From contig NZ_JNJA01000002.1 in assembly GCF_000702665.1 (NCBI RefSeq), forward strand, positions 372,001 through 436,000: DNA of 64,000 bases. Direction: 5' to 3'. The position numbers and the translations under genes were made by a program. Of the stretch, positions 8,183-17,364 are shown one piece after another; the first letter of the stretch is position 1, and every line of letters begins with the position of its first letter. The notes below the pieces were generated by a model. That model did not search any database and was not told where the DNA came from. It was given only the letters and a program-made list of their open reading frames with translations. Source of the DNA: Solidesulfovibrio alcoholivorans DSM 5433. GTDB lineage: Bacteria > Desulfobacterota > Desulfovibrionia > Desulfovibrionales > Desulfovibrionaceae.

Positions 8183-9997
8183 TCAGGCCGCCTCGGCCAG
8201 GGGCACGGTCACGGTCACCTGGCTGCCCCGGCCGGGAGCGCCGGCGATGCGGATGCTGCCGCCGTGGTGTTCCACCACGGCCCGGGAGGCGGCAAGGCCG
8301 ATGCCGAGCCCGGGCATCTTGCCGGTGAGAGAATCGCCGAGCTGAAGGAATTTTTCAAACACCGCCTCGCGCATGGCCGACGGGATGCCCCGTCCGGTGT
8401 CCTCCACGGTGATGGCGGCCATGCCGTCCTCGCGCCGCACGCGGCAGGCCACGTGCCCGGCGTCGGTGAACTTGACGGCGTTGGAAAACAGGTGGCGCAA
8501 CACGTAGACCATGCGCTCCCGGTCGCAGCGCAGCGGCGGCAGGTCCGCCGGGATGTCGCGCAAAAATTGCAGCCCTTTCTCCGACATGACCGCGAGAAAT
8601 GGCTCCACGGCGCGTCCGACCACGTCTTCCGCGGCCACGGGCCCCATGTCCAGGTCGGTTTCGCCGGATTCCAGGGCGGCCAGTTCCAGCACGTTGTCGA
8701 TCAGCCCCGTGAGCCTGTGCCCTTCGTCGAGCATGATGCCGCAGTTCTCGCCAAACCGCGCGCATTCGGCGGCCAGCTCCGGGTCCCTGGCCCCGGCCTC
8801 TGCCAGGGGGCCGCGCTCCAGGCGTTTCTTCATGACCTGGGCGAAGCCGACCATGGAGGTGAGCGGGGTTTTGAGCTCGTGGGAGACGAGGCTTAAGAAA
8901 TTGGATTTGACGCGGCTCAGGTCCTCGGCGCGTTTGCGCGCCTTGCGCGCCTGCCGGGCTTCCTCGGCGGCCTCGCGTTCCTTGCGGGCCAGATCGAGGA
9001 TGGTGGCCACGAGGTGCTTTTCCATGCGCCCGATGTCCTCGGCCAGGCTGCGGAATTCGCCGGAGAAGGCGGCGGGGTCGAGGTTGGTCTGCTCGCCCCG
9101 GGCCACCCGCCGCGCATGGCGGCCGAGCACGGACAGGGGCGTGGCCACGGAGCGGAACACGCCCCAGGCGGCCAGGGCCACGGCCAGCACGACCGCGGCC
9201 TGGATGGCCGTGGACGCGATGGCCGCGTCGCGGGCGATGGCTGCGCGTTCGGCTTCGTAGTGGCTGCGCAGGCCCTCGGTGACGGGCTCGAGCGCCCTGG
9301 CCGCGGCCACGAAGGCGGCGCTCGGCGAGCCGGCGAGCTCCACCCGGCCGGCGTAGGCGCGCAGGGCGTCGAGGTATTCGTCGATGCGTCCGGCCGCTGC
9401 GGCGTCGTGTTCGGCGCGGGCCAGGGCGGCCAGTTGCGCGGCCTCGCCCTCCAGGCGGGCGAGGCTTGCCGGCGTGCCCGAGGCCAGCCAGCGTTTTTCC
9501 TGGGCGCGCAGGCGGGCGAGCCCCCGCGACAGGGGCGGAATCGCGTCTTCCAGCCGGTCCAGGGCCTGGGAGCGTTCCAGGAACAGGGCCGCCGGCGCGT
9601 CCATGGCCGGCGCTTCGGAATTGCCGGCCAGGGCCGTGAAGGCGGCGAGGTATTCGCGCAGAAGGCGCAGGGCCGCTTCCCGCTCGGCCGCGTTGCCCGG
9701 GTCGAGGGCGCCGAGGGCCGCGATGGCCGCGGCCGCGGCCTGCTGGTGCCTGCGCACGGCGGCCAGGGAGGCGGCGTCGTGGCGCAGGAAGTAGTTTTTT
9801 TCCTGGCGGCGCATGGACAATACGTCGAGGGTGGCGGAAACGGCCAGCCGTTCCAGCTCCAGGGTGCGCTCGATGCGCCGCGATTCCAGGAGATCGACGA
9901 GGAAAATGAGGCAGAATCCGGCAAGAATGCAGCCGAAGAGGGCGAGCAGCTTGTGTTTGACGCTTACGGCGCCAAGCCTTTCCCGGATTGTCGGCAC
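8183..9997 (-). CDS. Sensor histidine kinase with long helical periplasmic domain
   Basis: This kinase has about 604 residues. One N-terminal membrane helix is followed by about 270 Ala/Arg/Leu-rich residues, probably an all-helical periplasmic bundle. A second helix, a HAMP linker and a coiled coil follow. HisKA carries SLVSHELKTPLTS, and HATPase has LFSNAVKFTD, DTGRGIP and GLGIGLAASR. GTG at 9997 is preferred because GGGAG lies just upstream; an upstream ATG at 10081 would add an unlikely Arg/Pro-rich leader. No receiver gene directly follows it. Confidence 0.85.
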   Translation of the reverse strand: MPTIRERLGAVSVKHKLLALFGCILAGFCLIFLVDLLESRRIERTLELERLAVSATLDVLSMRRQEKNYFLRHDAASLAAVRRHQQAAAAAIAALGALDPGNAAEREAALRLLREYLAAFTALAGNSEAPAMDAPAALFLERSQALDRLEDAIPPLSRGLARLRAQEKRWLASGTPASLARLEGEAAQLAALARAEHDAAAAGRIDEYLDALRAYAGRVELAGSPSAAFVAAARALEPVTEGLRSHYEAERAAIARDAAIASTAIQAAVVLAVALAAWGVFRSVATPLSVLGRHARRVARGEQTNLDPAAFSGEFRSLAEDIGRMEKHLVATILDLARKEREAAEEARQARKARKRAEDLSRVKSNFLSLVSHELKTPLTSMVGFAQVMKKRLERGPLAEAGARDPELAAECARFGENCGIMLDEGHRLTGLIDNVLELAALESGETDLDMGPVAAEDVVGRAVEPFLAVMSEKGLQFLRDIPADLPPLRCDRERMVYVLRHLFSNAVKFTDAGHVACRVRREDGMAAITVEDTGRGIPSAMREAVFEKFLQLGDSLTGKMPGLGIGLAASRAVVEHHGGSIRIAGAPGRGSQVTVTVPLAEAA

Positions 9998-10214
9998 GAC
10001 CGTCTCCCTGCCCCAGCGGGCCGATGGCGGTGGGCGTTGCGTCCGGCTGGTCGCAGGCGCAGCGCGACGCAGAAAAAGCATAGCCTATCCCACCCTGTCG
10101 CGCCAGCGGATTGTTACGTGTTTCACATGGCTGGGCACAGGCAAGGCGGGAGTCCCGAAGCGGCTGCCGCCGCTTCGGGACCGGTTGGGGAGGGGCGGGA
10201 AAAGAGGGAGGGGT

Positions 10215-11354
10215 TTACTCGATGTCCTTGAGGAATTCGCCGTAGCCGTCGCGCTTCATGTCCGCTTCGGGCACGAAGCGCAGGGCGGTCGAGTTCATGC
10301 AGTAGCGAAGCCCCGTGGGCTTGGGGCCGTCGGGAAAGACATGGCCGAGGTGCGAGTCGCCGTGGCGGCTTCTGACTTCGATGCGCGTGGCGAAAAGGCT
10401 CTTGTCCTCGCGGGTGACGACGTTGTCCGGGACCAGCGGCCGGGTGAAGCTCGGCCAGCCCGTGCCGGAATCGTACTTGTCGCGGGAACTGAACAGCGGT
10501 TCCCCGGACACGACATCCACGTAGATGCCGGGAGCCTTGTTGTCCCAGTAGGCGTTGCGGAAAGGCGGCTCGGTACCCTCCTTTTGCGTCACGTCGTACT
10601 GCTGCGGCGAGAGCCGCTTGCGCAGTTCCGCGGTATCCGGCTTGCGGAAGTTTTTCCAATCGCCGGCAGCAGCGGTCGCCGCCGCGCCCGCGTCCGCGTC
10701 CTTGCCGCCCCAGGCCTGGTCCAGGAATTGGTCGCGCCCGGAAAAGCGGCGGTAGGTCTCGTATTGGAGCTTGTGGGTCTTGTAGTAGTCCTGGTGGTAG
10801 TTCTCGGCGTTGGTGAAGAACGTAAACGGCAGTACGGCGACGGCCAGGGGCTTGTGGAAGCGGCCCGAGGCGGCAAGGTCCGCCAGGGCGTCCTCGGCCT
10901 CCTTTTTCTGTGCCGCGTCGTGGTAGAAGATGGCCGGCCGGTACTGCTTGCCGCGGTCGGCGAACTGGCCGCCGGCGTCGGTGGGGTCGATATGGCGCAG
11001 GAACGTGTCGAGCACCTGCCGGTAGCCGGTGCGGGTCGGATCGTAGAAGACCTGGACCGCCTCGTAATGGCCGGTCCGGCCGGAAGAGACCTGCTCGTAA
11101 TCGGGATGGGGCTCGTCGCCGCCGGTATAGCCGGAAACGACCTCGAGCACGCCGGGCAGCTTTTCCATATCCGACTCCACGCACCAGAAACAACCGCCGG
11201 CCAGGGTGGCGACCTGCGTGTTCGGGGCATGGTTCGTGGGCATGGCGTTCTCCGTTCGGGATTCGGGTTGCGCCGCCGCAAGGGCGGACGCGGCCGCCAG
11301 CAGGCAGCCCGTCAGTATGGCAAGGACGCGCAAGGTCCGTTGGAATCGGTTCAT
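10215..11354 (-). CDS. msrAB: Exported peptide methionine sulfoxide reductase MsrA-MsrB fusion
   Basis: This 379-residue enzyme reduces both stereoisomers of methionine sulfoxide. The N-terminus is a signal peptide containing a lipobox-like LTGC (Cys17), so it is exported, possibly as a lipoprotein. The MsrA active site is GCFWC (Cys55). The MsrB domain covers about residues 240-379 with SGTGWPSF and the catalytic Cys352 in GLRYCMNS. The paired zinc-binding CxxC motifs of many MsrB proteins are absent. It would repair oxidised periplasmic proteins in an oxygen-exposed anaerobe. An AT-rich stretch at about 11400-11470 probably holds its promoter. Confidence 0.93.
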   Translation of the reverse strand: MNRFQRTLRVLAILTGCLLAAASALAAAQPESRTENAMPTNHAPNTQVATLAGGCFWCVESDMEKLPGVLEVVSGYTGGDEPHPDYEQVSSGRTGHYEAVQVFYDPTRTGYRQVLDTFLRHIDPTDAGGQFADRGKQYRPAIFYHDAAQKKEAEDALADLAASGRFHKPLAVAVLPFTFFTNAENYHQDYYKTHKLQYETYRRFSGRDQFLDQAWGGKDADAGAAATAAAGDWKNFRKPDTAELRKRLSPQQYDVTQKEGTEPPFRNAYWDNKAPGIYVDVVSGEPLFSSRDKYDSGTGWPSFTRPLVPDNVVTREDKSLFATRIEVRSRHGDSHLGHVFPDGPKPTGLRYCMNSTALRFVPEADMKRDGYGEFLKDIE

Positions 11355-11579
11355 GACAACCTCCCCTGGCGACGCCGCATGAGGCGGTGCGCCTGCGTGG
11401 GGTCATGAAAAACATTATCAAGAACCGGGCCACGGCCTCGGCAATCATTGTGGTGTAATTGTAGAATAAATTTCAAAGAGGTTCTGTGCGGGCGCTGTGG
11501 ATTCCTGAAAAAAAGGAGCTGGCGGGCAGGAAAGAACAGTGCGGCAGGCAGGATGCCGGGGGCGTCCCTGCCGGCGGGA

Positions 11580-13019
11580 TCACGTTTCGCGGTCTGCGCC
11601 GGAAAGCCCGAGTCCGTGCTTGCGCAACAGGCCGTACAGGCGCGATTGGCTGAGCCCCGAGAGATCCATGGCCGCGCGCACGTTGCCGCGGACGGCGGCG
11701 ATGAGGGCGGCCAGGTATTCGCGCTCGACCCGGTCGTGGGCGTCGCGCTTGTAGGCGTTCCAGTCCGGCAGGGCCGGCGCGGTCGCTGCCCGGGGGGAGG
11801 GCGCGGGCGCGGCGACGGCGGCCGGTGCGGCCGGTTCTTTCCGGCCACGGGCCACGCGGGAGCGCACGAACCGCACGCGCAGGTCCCGGGGCAGGTGGGA
11901 GGGGAGCAGTTCCGACTCCAGCGGCGCGGCGGCGCTCAGGGCCTCGAGCACGTGGACGAGCTCGCGGATGTTGCCTGGCCAGCCGTATTGCCGGAAAAGC
12001 TCGAGCAATTCCGGGGCCGGGGTCTTAAGCGGCAGCCTGCCGGCGCGGCAGATGCGGGTGAGGTGGTGTTCGGCGAGCTCCGGCAGTTCCTCCGGCATGT
12101 CGCGCAGGGGCGGCAGCAGGATGGTCACGGAGCGGATGCGGTAGTAGAGGTCCTCGCGGAAGGACCCGGCCGCGACCATGGCCGCGAGGTCGCGGTTGCT
12201 CGCGCATACCAGCCGGAAATCCACGGCGATCTCGCGGTTGTCGCCTACGGGCCGGTAGGTGCGGCTCTCGAGCAGCCGCAGGAAGCCCTTTTGCATCTCC
12301 AGGGACATCTCGCTGACCTCGTCGAGGAAGAGCGTGCCGCCGTGGGCCCGGGCGAGCAGGCCCGGCTTGTCGGCCGAGGCCCCTGTGAAGGCCCCTTTGC
12401 GGTGGCCGAACAGTTCGCTCGGCAGAAGCGATTCGGTCAGCCCCGCACAGTCCACCACCACGCACTCGGCTTCGGACCGGGAGCTGTTTTCATGGATGGC
12501 CCGGGCGAAGAGCTCCTTGCCCGTGCCGGTTTCGCCGAGAAGCAGCACGTTGGCCTGGCTCCTGGCGGCGCGCCCCATCTGGCGCAGGGCCCGCTCCATG
12601 GCCGGGCCGCCGCCGATGATGCCGGCGCGGCGCACGGGCAGGGAATCCTGTTTCTTTTCGCGGAAACGCAACGCCCGCAGGCAGGCCAGGCGCAACGCCT
12701 CCTGGCTGGCCGTCTTCTCGATGTAGTCCCATGCGCCGCTCATAATGGCCAGTTCCGCGCCGTCGGGATCGCCCGCGCCGGTGATGATGACCACTTCCGG
12801 CTCGCCGGGCAGGGCCCGCAACCGGGGCAGCAGGTCGAGGCCGGAGCCGTCGGGCAGGCGCACGTCCAGGAAGATGAGGTCGAAGTCGGCTTCGCCGGCC
12901 GCGCGGGCGGCGGCGTCCAGGGTGCCGGCCCGCGTGATGGCGTGGCCTTCGGCGGCGAGCAGCCGGGACAGGAATTCCCGGAAGAAGGCGTCGTCGTCGA
13001 TGACCAGAATGCGGGCCAT
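11580..13019 (-). CDS. Sigma-54-dependent response regulator (NtrC family)
   Basis: This 479-residue regulator has a receiver domain (Asp52 in FLDVRLPDG), an AAA+ domain with Walker A GETGTGKE (162-169) and the sigma-54 contact loop GAFTGA (209-214), and a C-terminal Fis-type helix-turn-helix (ending AMDLSGLSQSRLYGLLRKHG). It activates promoters of the -24/-12 type. The ATG at 13019 has AAGGA 8 bases upstream. The receiver-HPt gene just upstream (17 bases away) is in the same operon, which suggests a multistep phosphorelay. Confidence 0.92.
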   Translation of the reverse strand: MARILVIDDDAFFREFLSRLLAAEGHAITRAGTLDAAARAAGEADFDLIFLDVRLPDGSGLDLLPRLRALPGEPEVVIITGAGDPDGAELAIMSGAWDYIEKTASQEALRLACLRALRFREKKQDSLPVRRAGIIGGGPAMERALRQMGRAARSQANVLLLGETGTGKELFARAIHENSSRSEAECVVVDCAGLTESLLPSELFGHRKGAFTGASADKPGLLARAHGGTLFLDEVSEMSLEMQKGFLRLLESRTYRPVGDNREIAVDFRLVCASNRDLAAMVAAGSFREDLYYRIRSVTILLPPLRDMPEELPELAEHHLTRICRAGRLPLKTPAPELLELFRQYGWPGNIRELVHVLEALSAAAPLESELLPSHLPRDLRVRFVRSRVARGRKEPAAPAAVAAPAPSPRAATAPALPDWNAYKRDAHDRVEREYLAALIAAVRGNVRAAMDLSGLSQSRLYGLLRKHGLGLSGADRET

Positions 13020-13035
13020 GGCCGGGTCCTTGCGT

Positions 13036-13824
13036 TTACGTTGCCCGATCGGCAAGCAGGGGATGGGAGCGGACGGCGGCCAGTACCGCGGCCAGTTCGC
13101 GGTCGGCCACGGCGTGCCTGGTGCGGCAGGGATCGAGCGATCCCGCGCCGCAGGCCTCCTGCACCGCCTTCATGGCCGCGTGCAGGCGCGTGGCCCGGAT
13201 CGGGCCGGCCATGCCGGCCAGGTCGTGGGCCAGGGGCGCGGCGGCGGCGACGTCGCCCCGCTCCACGGCCCGGGCCAGAGCCAGCCGCTTGGGTTCGGCC
13301 AGCTCAAGGAACAGCGAGAGCATTTCTTCGGCGAACTCCCTGTTGCTCTCCCGGGTGAACGCCTGCAGATCGAAGCCGCCCGCATCCTCGGACGACGCGT
13401 CGGCATGCCGGGGCGTGGCGGCCAGGACGCGCGCGATGGCCACGGCGATGTCCGCGCTGCTGGCGGGCTTGGCCAGGTGTTCGTCCATGCCGGCAGCCCG
13501 GCAGCGGTCGCGGTCCTCGCGGGAGGCGAACGCCGTCAGGGCCACGATGGGAATGCGGGCGTCGTTGCGCGCGCCGGCCCGGCCTTCCCGGATGAGGCGG
13601 GTCAGGGCCAGCCCGTCCATGTCCGGCAGTTGCACGTCCATGAAGACGAGGTCGAAAGGTTGGCTGGAAAAAAGCGTGACGGCCTGGCCGCCGTCCTCGG
13701 CCGCGACAGGGTTGTGGCCCATTTTGCGCAGCGCGTGCAGCAGATAGAACCTGTTGATCTCATTGTCGTCGACAATCAGTACGGAAAGGGAAGGCGTGCC
13801 CTCATCCGAACCGCGTGCGTTCAT
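13036..13824 (-). CDS. Receiver-HPt phosphorelay protein
   Basis: This protein has 262 residues. Residues 10-130 form a receiver with phosphoacceptor Asp63 in VFMDVQLPDMDG. Residues 150-262 form a histidine phosphotransfer domain with His200 in PLAHDLAGMAGPIRA. There is no kinase catalytic domain. Such modules usually break off from hybrid kinases and shuttle phosphate. I placed the start at 13824 (MNARG) because GGGGGA precedes it. The reading frame stays open further upstream but has no other convincing start. It is upstream of and close to the sigma-54 regulator. Confidence 0.85.
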   Translation of the reverse strand: MNARGSDEGTPSLSVLIVDDNEINRFYLLHALRKMGHNPVAAEDGGQAVTLFSSQPFDLVFMDVQLPDMDGLALTRLIREGRAGARNDARIPIVALTAFASREDRDRCRAAGMDEHLAKPASSADIAVAIARVLAATPRHADASSEDAGGFDLQAFTRESNREFAEEMLSLFLELAEPKRLALARAVERGDVAAAAPLAHDLAGMAGPIRATRLHAAMKAVQEACGAGSLDPCRTRHAVADRELAAVLAAVRSHPLLADRAT

Positions 13825-13985
13825 GCATTCCCCCATACCTGCGCGCCTTGCGGAAGGAATTCCGTCTGGCGCGTCGTGCTTGGATCGCATGCAACTAGCA
13901 CAAAACAGCCGGGGATCAAAGGGGGACAGGCCGTTGTCCCCCGGCCGGTCCCTGCGCAAGGGGATTCGCGGGCCAGGCCGGCCAG

Positions 13986-14234
13986 TTACCAGGACAACAG
14001 ATCGGTCAGGGGGGAAAGGAAGCGGTAGAGCGCCCATTCGTCCACGGCTAGGCCGTTGTCGAACACGCACGTGCCGACTTCGCCCGATCCCGTGTCGCCG
14101 ATGACGAGCGTGCCGCCGCTTTCCACGCAGAACGTGGAGGCCGGGTTGGGCAGGCCGACAAGTTGTGCCTGGGCGACGGGGCAGGCGCAGGCGAGCAAGC
14201 CGCAGAGCACGGCGAGAAGCAGAGCGTGGCGCAT
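13986..14234 (-). CDS. Small secreted DUF333-like protein
   Basis: This 82-residue protein has a signal peptide ending near AQA-QLVG. The short mature part has the DUF333 pattern: NPASTFCVESGG, then GEVGTCVFDNG, then ceWALYRF-like VDEWALYRF. DUF333 proteins are small periplasmic or outer-membrane proteins of unknown function. The two cysteines probably form a disulfide. It follows the formyltransferase gene by 56 bases on the same strand. Confidence 0.75.
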   Translation of the reverse strand: MRHALLLAVLCGLLACACPVAQAQLVGLPNPASTFCVESGGTLVIGDTGSGEVGTCVFDNGLAVDEWALYRFLSPLTDLLSW

Positions 14235-14290
14235 GGCGTCTCCTCCTGTGTGCGGGGGCTTCGGCCTGCGGCGTGCGGCCCGCAGGCGGG

Positions 14291-15274
14291 TCAGACCTCC
14301 GGTTCGACGGTTTCGGCCCGGGGAAAGACGGCGAGTCTGGGGCTCCCCGGCACGGGTTGCCCCTTGCAATAGGCTTCGACGCGGTGCGCCCGGCCGTCCC
14401 TGTACTGCGGCGGCGTCATCCAGACAAAGCCGGAGTGGCCGTCGCCGAACCCCGCCGCGCAGACGTCCGGGCGGAACTGGTCCGCGGCGACGACGTAATC
14501 GTGGCCGTCCACGACGAGTTTGACCTCCTGGCGGGTCTGCGGCGCGTGGGAGTCCCGCACCCAGCCGAGGATGCGGTCGGGCTGCGGTGGGTCGAGATGG
14601 CCGATGACGCCGCCCGGCGCTTCGAGCACGAAACGCATGCCGTGCAGGAGCACGGAAAATTCCACCGGCCCGGGAGGGCCGAAGCTCACGAGGCGATGCA
14701 GCAGTTCGTCCTTGGCGATGTCGGCATCCATCACGCACATCTTGTTGTAGTCGTCGATGGTATGCCGCTTTTCGCCCCAGGCCGTCCTGCCTTCGGCGGC
14801 GAGGGGCGCTTCGCGGGTAAGCGCCGGGGCGAGGCGGATGAGCAGCAGCGACAGGGCCTGCCGGGCGACGTTCGCATAGCCGGGACGGTCCTTGGCTGCG
14901 GTCACCGGCAGGATTTCCGCGGCGATGATCTCGCCCGCGTCCACCTGGGAGGACATGACGTGGAAGGTCGCCCCGAAGGTCTTGGCCCGCTCGTAGCAGG
15001 CCCAGGCTTCGGGAGCCGTGCCGGGATAGTCCGGCGACCCGGGGTGAAAATTGTAGGCTCCCTGGGAAAAGGCCGCCAGGCAGTCCTGCGGCACGATCAC
15101 GTGGGAGAGGTAGGAGAGCAGACGCGCTTTGGGCCCCATGCTTCCGATGGCCTCCCGCAGACCGGGAAGGTCGACGACGTGGCGGATGGCGACGCCCATG
15201 CCGTGCGCGCCGAGAACCTGGCACAGCGAAAGGGCGTCTTCGTTGGGGGAGAGCAGGACGATGTCGAAGGCCAT
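14291..15274 (-). CDS. Formyltransferase-like enzyme
   Basis: This 327-residue protein has the catalytic core of 10-formyltetrahydrofolate-dependent formyltransferases. Asn75 and His77 are in YNFHPGSPDYPGTAP and the Asp is in QVDAGEII (Asp112), matching the Asn-His-Asp triad of Fmt, PurN and ArnA. The C-terminal 130 residues resemble an Fmt/ArnA-type beta-barrel only loosely. The substrate is not clear: a housekeeping Fmt normally sits beside def, which is absent here. A sugar-nucleotide or lipid substrate is possible given the glycan genes elsewhere in the window. Confidence 0.8.
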   Translation of the reverse strand: MAFDIVLLSPNEDALSLCQVLGAHGMGVAIRHVVDLPGLREAIGSMGPKARLLSYLSHVIVPQDCLAAFSQGAYNFHPGSPDYPGTAPEAWACYERAKTFGATFHVMSSQVDAGEIIAAEILPVTAAKDRPGYANVARQALSLLLIRLAPALTREAPLAAEGRTAWGEKRHTIDDYNKMCVMDADIAKDELLHRLVSFGPPGPVEFSVLLHGMRFVLEAPGGVIGHLDPPQPDRILGWVRDSHAPQTRQEVKLVVDGHDYVVAADQFRPDVCAAGFGDGHSGFVWMTPPQYRDGRAHRVEAYCKGQPVPGSPRLAVFPRAETVEPEV

Positions 15275-15378
15275 GGCGTTTCTCCGCCCCGGCCTGGAAT
15301 CGGGCCGGGATTGCATGCAACGTGCAAAATAGGCGGCGCGGCGCATGCGGTCAAGCCATGCCACCGTTTCGCCGCCGG

Positions 15379-16119
15379 CTATTTCCTCACTTTCTCGAAT
15401 GTGATCTGCCCGGAACCACCGCTGGAATAGCGCAACGCCGTGACATGGCCCGAGTCGTCGAACACCAGGTTGAAATTGTGGACGCTTCCCACTGCGTCCG
15501 TGCCGTCGTAGATAGCGTACAACAGCCGTCGCATGGAAATGGTCTTGTTGTCCTTGTTCAGGATGACGCCGTCCGGTCCCTTGCTGATGCGCAGCGTGCC
15601 GAGCGTCGGATGTTTGTACGTGCCCACGGCCAACTGGTCCGTATCGACCGTGCCGCCAGCTTCGGACGCTTGCGAAGAGACGGCGGGCCCTGGCGCGACA
15701 GGCGTCGCTGCCGCCTTCTCCGGCGAGGCGGTCGGCGTGGGAGCGGCGGCTGCCGGCGCCGCGATTACGGCCGGCGGGGTCGCCGTAGGCGCCAGGGCGG
15801 CGGCGGGCTGGCTGTCGGCCGGCGCGGGACGCGGTGCGTCCGTTGCGACTGTCGGCCTGGGGGCTGCCGGCGGCCGTGCGGTGGCGGGCAGGCGCAGGAC
15901 ATTTCCGGCGGACAGGCGGTCCGGATGGGGGAGGTCGTTGGCCTGTTGGATCGCCTCGGTGCTGACGCCGAGCCTGCGGGCGATACGGCTTAACGTATCC
16001 CCGCGCTGGATGGTGTAGGTGCCGGCGTCGTTGCCGGCAGAGGGCTGTGCCCAGGAAGGGGCGGCGACAGCCGCGAGGCCCCCGAGAAGCAGGGCGCACA
16101 AGGCGCGTCGGCTTGGCAT
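15379..16119 (-). CDS. LysM-domain secreted protein
   Basis: This 246-residue protein has a signal peptide ending near AQP (residue 25). One LysM domain (about 35-77: YTIQRGDTLSRIARRLGV ... LRLP) should bind peptidoglycan. A Pro/Ala/Thr-rich linker (80-155) follows. The C-terminal domain of about 90 residues is unrecognised, with KGPDGVILNKDN and VFDDSGHVTALRY. I chose the start at 16119 (MPSRRAL) because it begins a good signal peptide; the in-frame ATG at 16209 would bury it. Probably periplasmic. Confidence 0.85.
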   Translation of the reverse strand: MPSRRALCALLLGGLAAVAAPSWAQPSAGNDAGTYTIQRGDTLSRIARRLGVSTEAIQQANDLPHPDRLSAGNVLRLPATARPPAAPRPTVATDAPRPAPADSQPAAALAPTATPPAVIAAPAAAAPTPTASPEKAAATPVAPGPAVSSQASEAGGTVDTDQLAVGTYKHPTLGTLRISKGPDGVILNKDNKTISMRRLLYAIYDGTDAVGSVHNFNLVFDDSGHVTALRYSSGGSGQITFEKVRK

Positions 16120-16593
16120 GTCTGGAATCCGTGTGCTGGTTGAAAGGACGGCAAAGACGCGTTCCCGACCGATTTTGGCAAGCATAGAAAAAAGCGCCTG
16201 CGCTGACAATGCGAAAAGGCTGGCGTTCCCGCCCCCTACGCCCCGCGACTTGCGTGATGGGGCTTGCCTTCCGGCCGGTTAACCCTTACCTGGAGACGTG
16301 TCTGGGATGTCGTTATTTTGGCGCCCCGGTGGAGTGAAGACGTCGTCCGGATCGGATTGCCCTGGCGTCCCGGCTGGCCTTGGCCCCGGGGCGTCCCTTC
16401 ATTTCAAGGCAGGACCGCCGGTCCCGCGCCGTTCCTCGGGGCCGGCCGCGCGGCCAAGCGCCCGTCCCCATCCCCGGTCTTCCCCGAAACCTCGTCCCCG
16501 CCGTGGCCGGCGTCCCCTGAAAAGACGGCGGGACGAGGCACCATGCTTCGGCTACGGCGGCCCGCGCGTCCGGCAAGGTAGAAGAGACCCTCT
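16120..16593. other. 474-base intergenic region without a supported gene
   Basis: This gap separates two divergent genes. Both strands have open frames because of the GC bias, but their translations are Arg/Pro-rich and show no domain or ribosome binding site. It should contain the promoters of the LysM gene (left) and the membrane-protein gene (right). A strong inverted repeat at 16490-16538 is the only clear structure. Confidence 0.6.
16490..16538 (+). repeat. Long inverted repeat / hairpin upstream of membrane-protein gene
   Basis: The left arm (CCTCGTCCCCGCCGT) pairs with the right arm (ACGGCGGGACGAGG) with one bulged base, around a 20-base loop. It ends 55 bases before the ATG at 16594. 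It has no T-run, so it is not an intrinsic terminator. It may be a structured leader or an operator. Confidence 0.5.
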
Positions 16594-17364
16594 ATGGATA
16601 ACCCGCAAGGCAACGAGACCAGCGAAGCCAAGGGCGGCGCGGCCTCCCTGGGCGGCTTCGGCATGACCCTTTCCGACAAGGAAAAAAAGAACCTCCTGAC
16701 CTTCCTTTCCATCGGGGTCATCCTGGTGGAGTTCGCCGTCACCATCGCCGCCGTGTGCTACGGCATCATCAACTCCCAAAAACTCCCCGACGGCACCGTC
16801 CAGTTCCGTTTCCCCTGGATTCCTTACGGCGTGGCGCTCATCCTCGCGCCCGTGGCCATCATGTTCGTCGTCAACATCATCGGCATGGGCTTCACCCGCT
16901 TCTTCAAGGGCGAACCGGCCATGGACGAGGAGCACCTGCGCTACATGCCGGAGCGGCTGCGACGCCTCGTGAGCCTCTCGCGCGGCCTGCCCACCGTCAT
17001 CCTGCTCGGCGGCATGATTCTGCTCGGCGTGGCGCTGTATTACCTCGACGCCGTCATCCAGATGCTCCTGCGCATCGGCGACCATGTCGAGGTCATCGCC
17101 CCCTGGGTCATGCTCGGGCTCGTCGCGGCCTGGTGCCTGAGCTACCTCGTGCGCATGTGGTTCATCTACAAGACCCGGCGCATGCAGGAGGAATACGCCT
17201 TCCGCAGGGAGGTGCTCGAACGCACCGGCATCGTCATCGTCGACGGCCGCAAACACATCGCCGCCGATGGCCGCGTCATCGGCGAGCAACCCGCATTGCC
17301 CGGCCGCATCATCGATGTGCTGCCGCCCGGCGAATCCGACGCGGACAAGGACACCAACCCATGA
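16594..17364 (+). CDS. Polytopic membrane protein, unknown function
   Basis: This 256-residue protein has about four membrane segments: near 35-60, 73-98, 130-152 and 165-186. A soluble C-terminal tail of about 60 residues contains RRMQEEYAFRREVLERTGIVIV and ends Asp/Asn-rich. No family is recognised. Its last codons overlap the next gene (ATGA), so the pair is translationally coupled and likely works together. The gene is preceded by the hairpin at 16490-16538. Confidence 0.8.
   Translation: MDNPQGNETSEAKGGAASLGGFGMTLSDKEKKNLLTFLSIGVILVEFAVTIAAVCYGIINSQKLPDGTVQFRFPWIPYGVALILAPVAIMFVVNIIGMGFTRFFKGEPAMDEEHLRYMPERLRRLVSLSRGLPTVILLGGMILLGVALYYLDAVIQMLLRIGDHVEVIAPWVMLGLVAAWCLSYLVRMWFIYKTRRMQEEYAFRREVLERTGIVIVDGRKHIAADGRVIGEQPALPGRIIDVLPPGESDADKDTNP

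Noticed and set aside
16264..16745. Open frames on both strands between the LysM and membrane-protein genes
   Set aside because: Arg/Pro/Ser-rich translations, no start signal and overlap with the real gene at 16594. The region is treated as non-coding.
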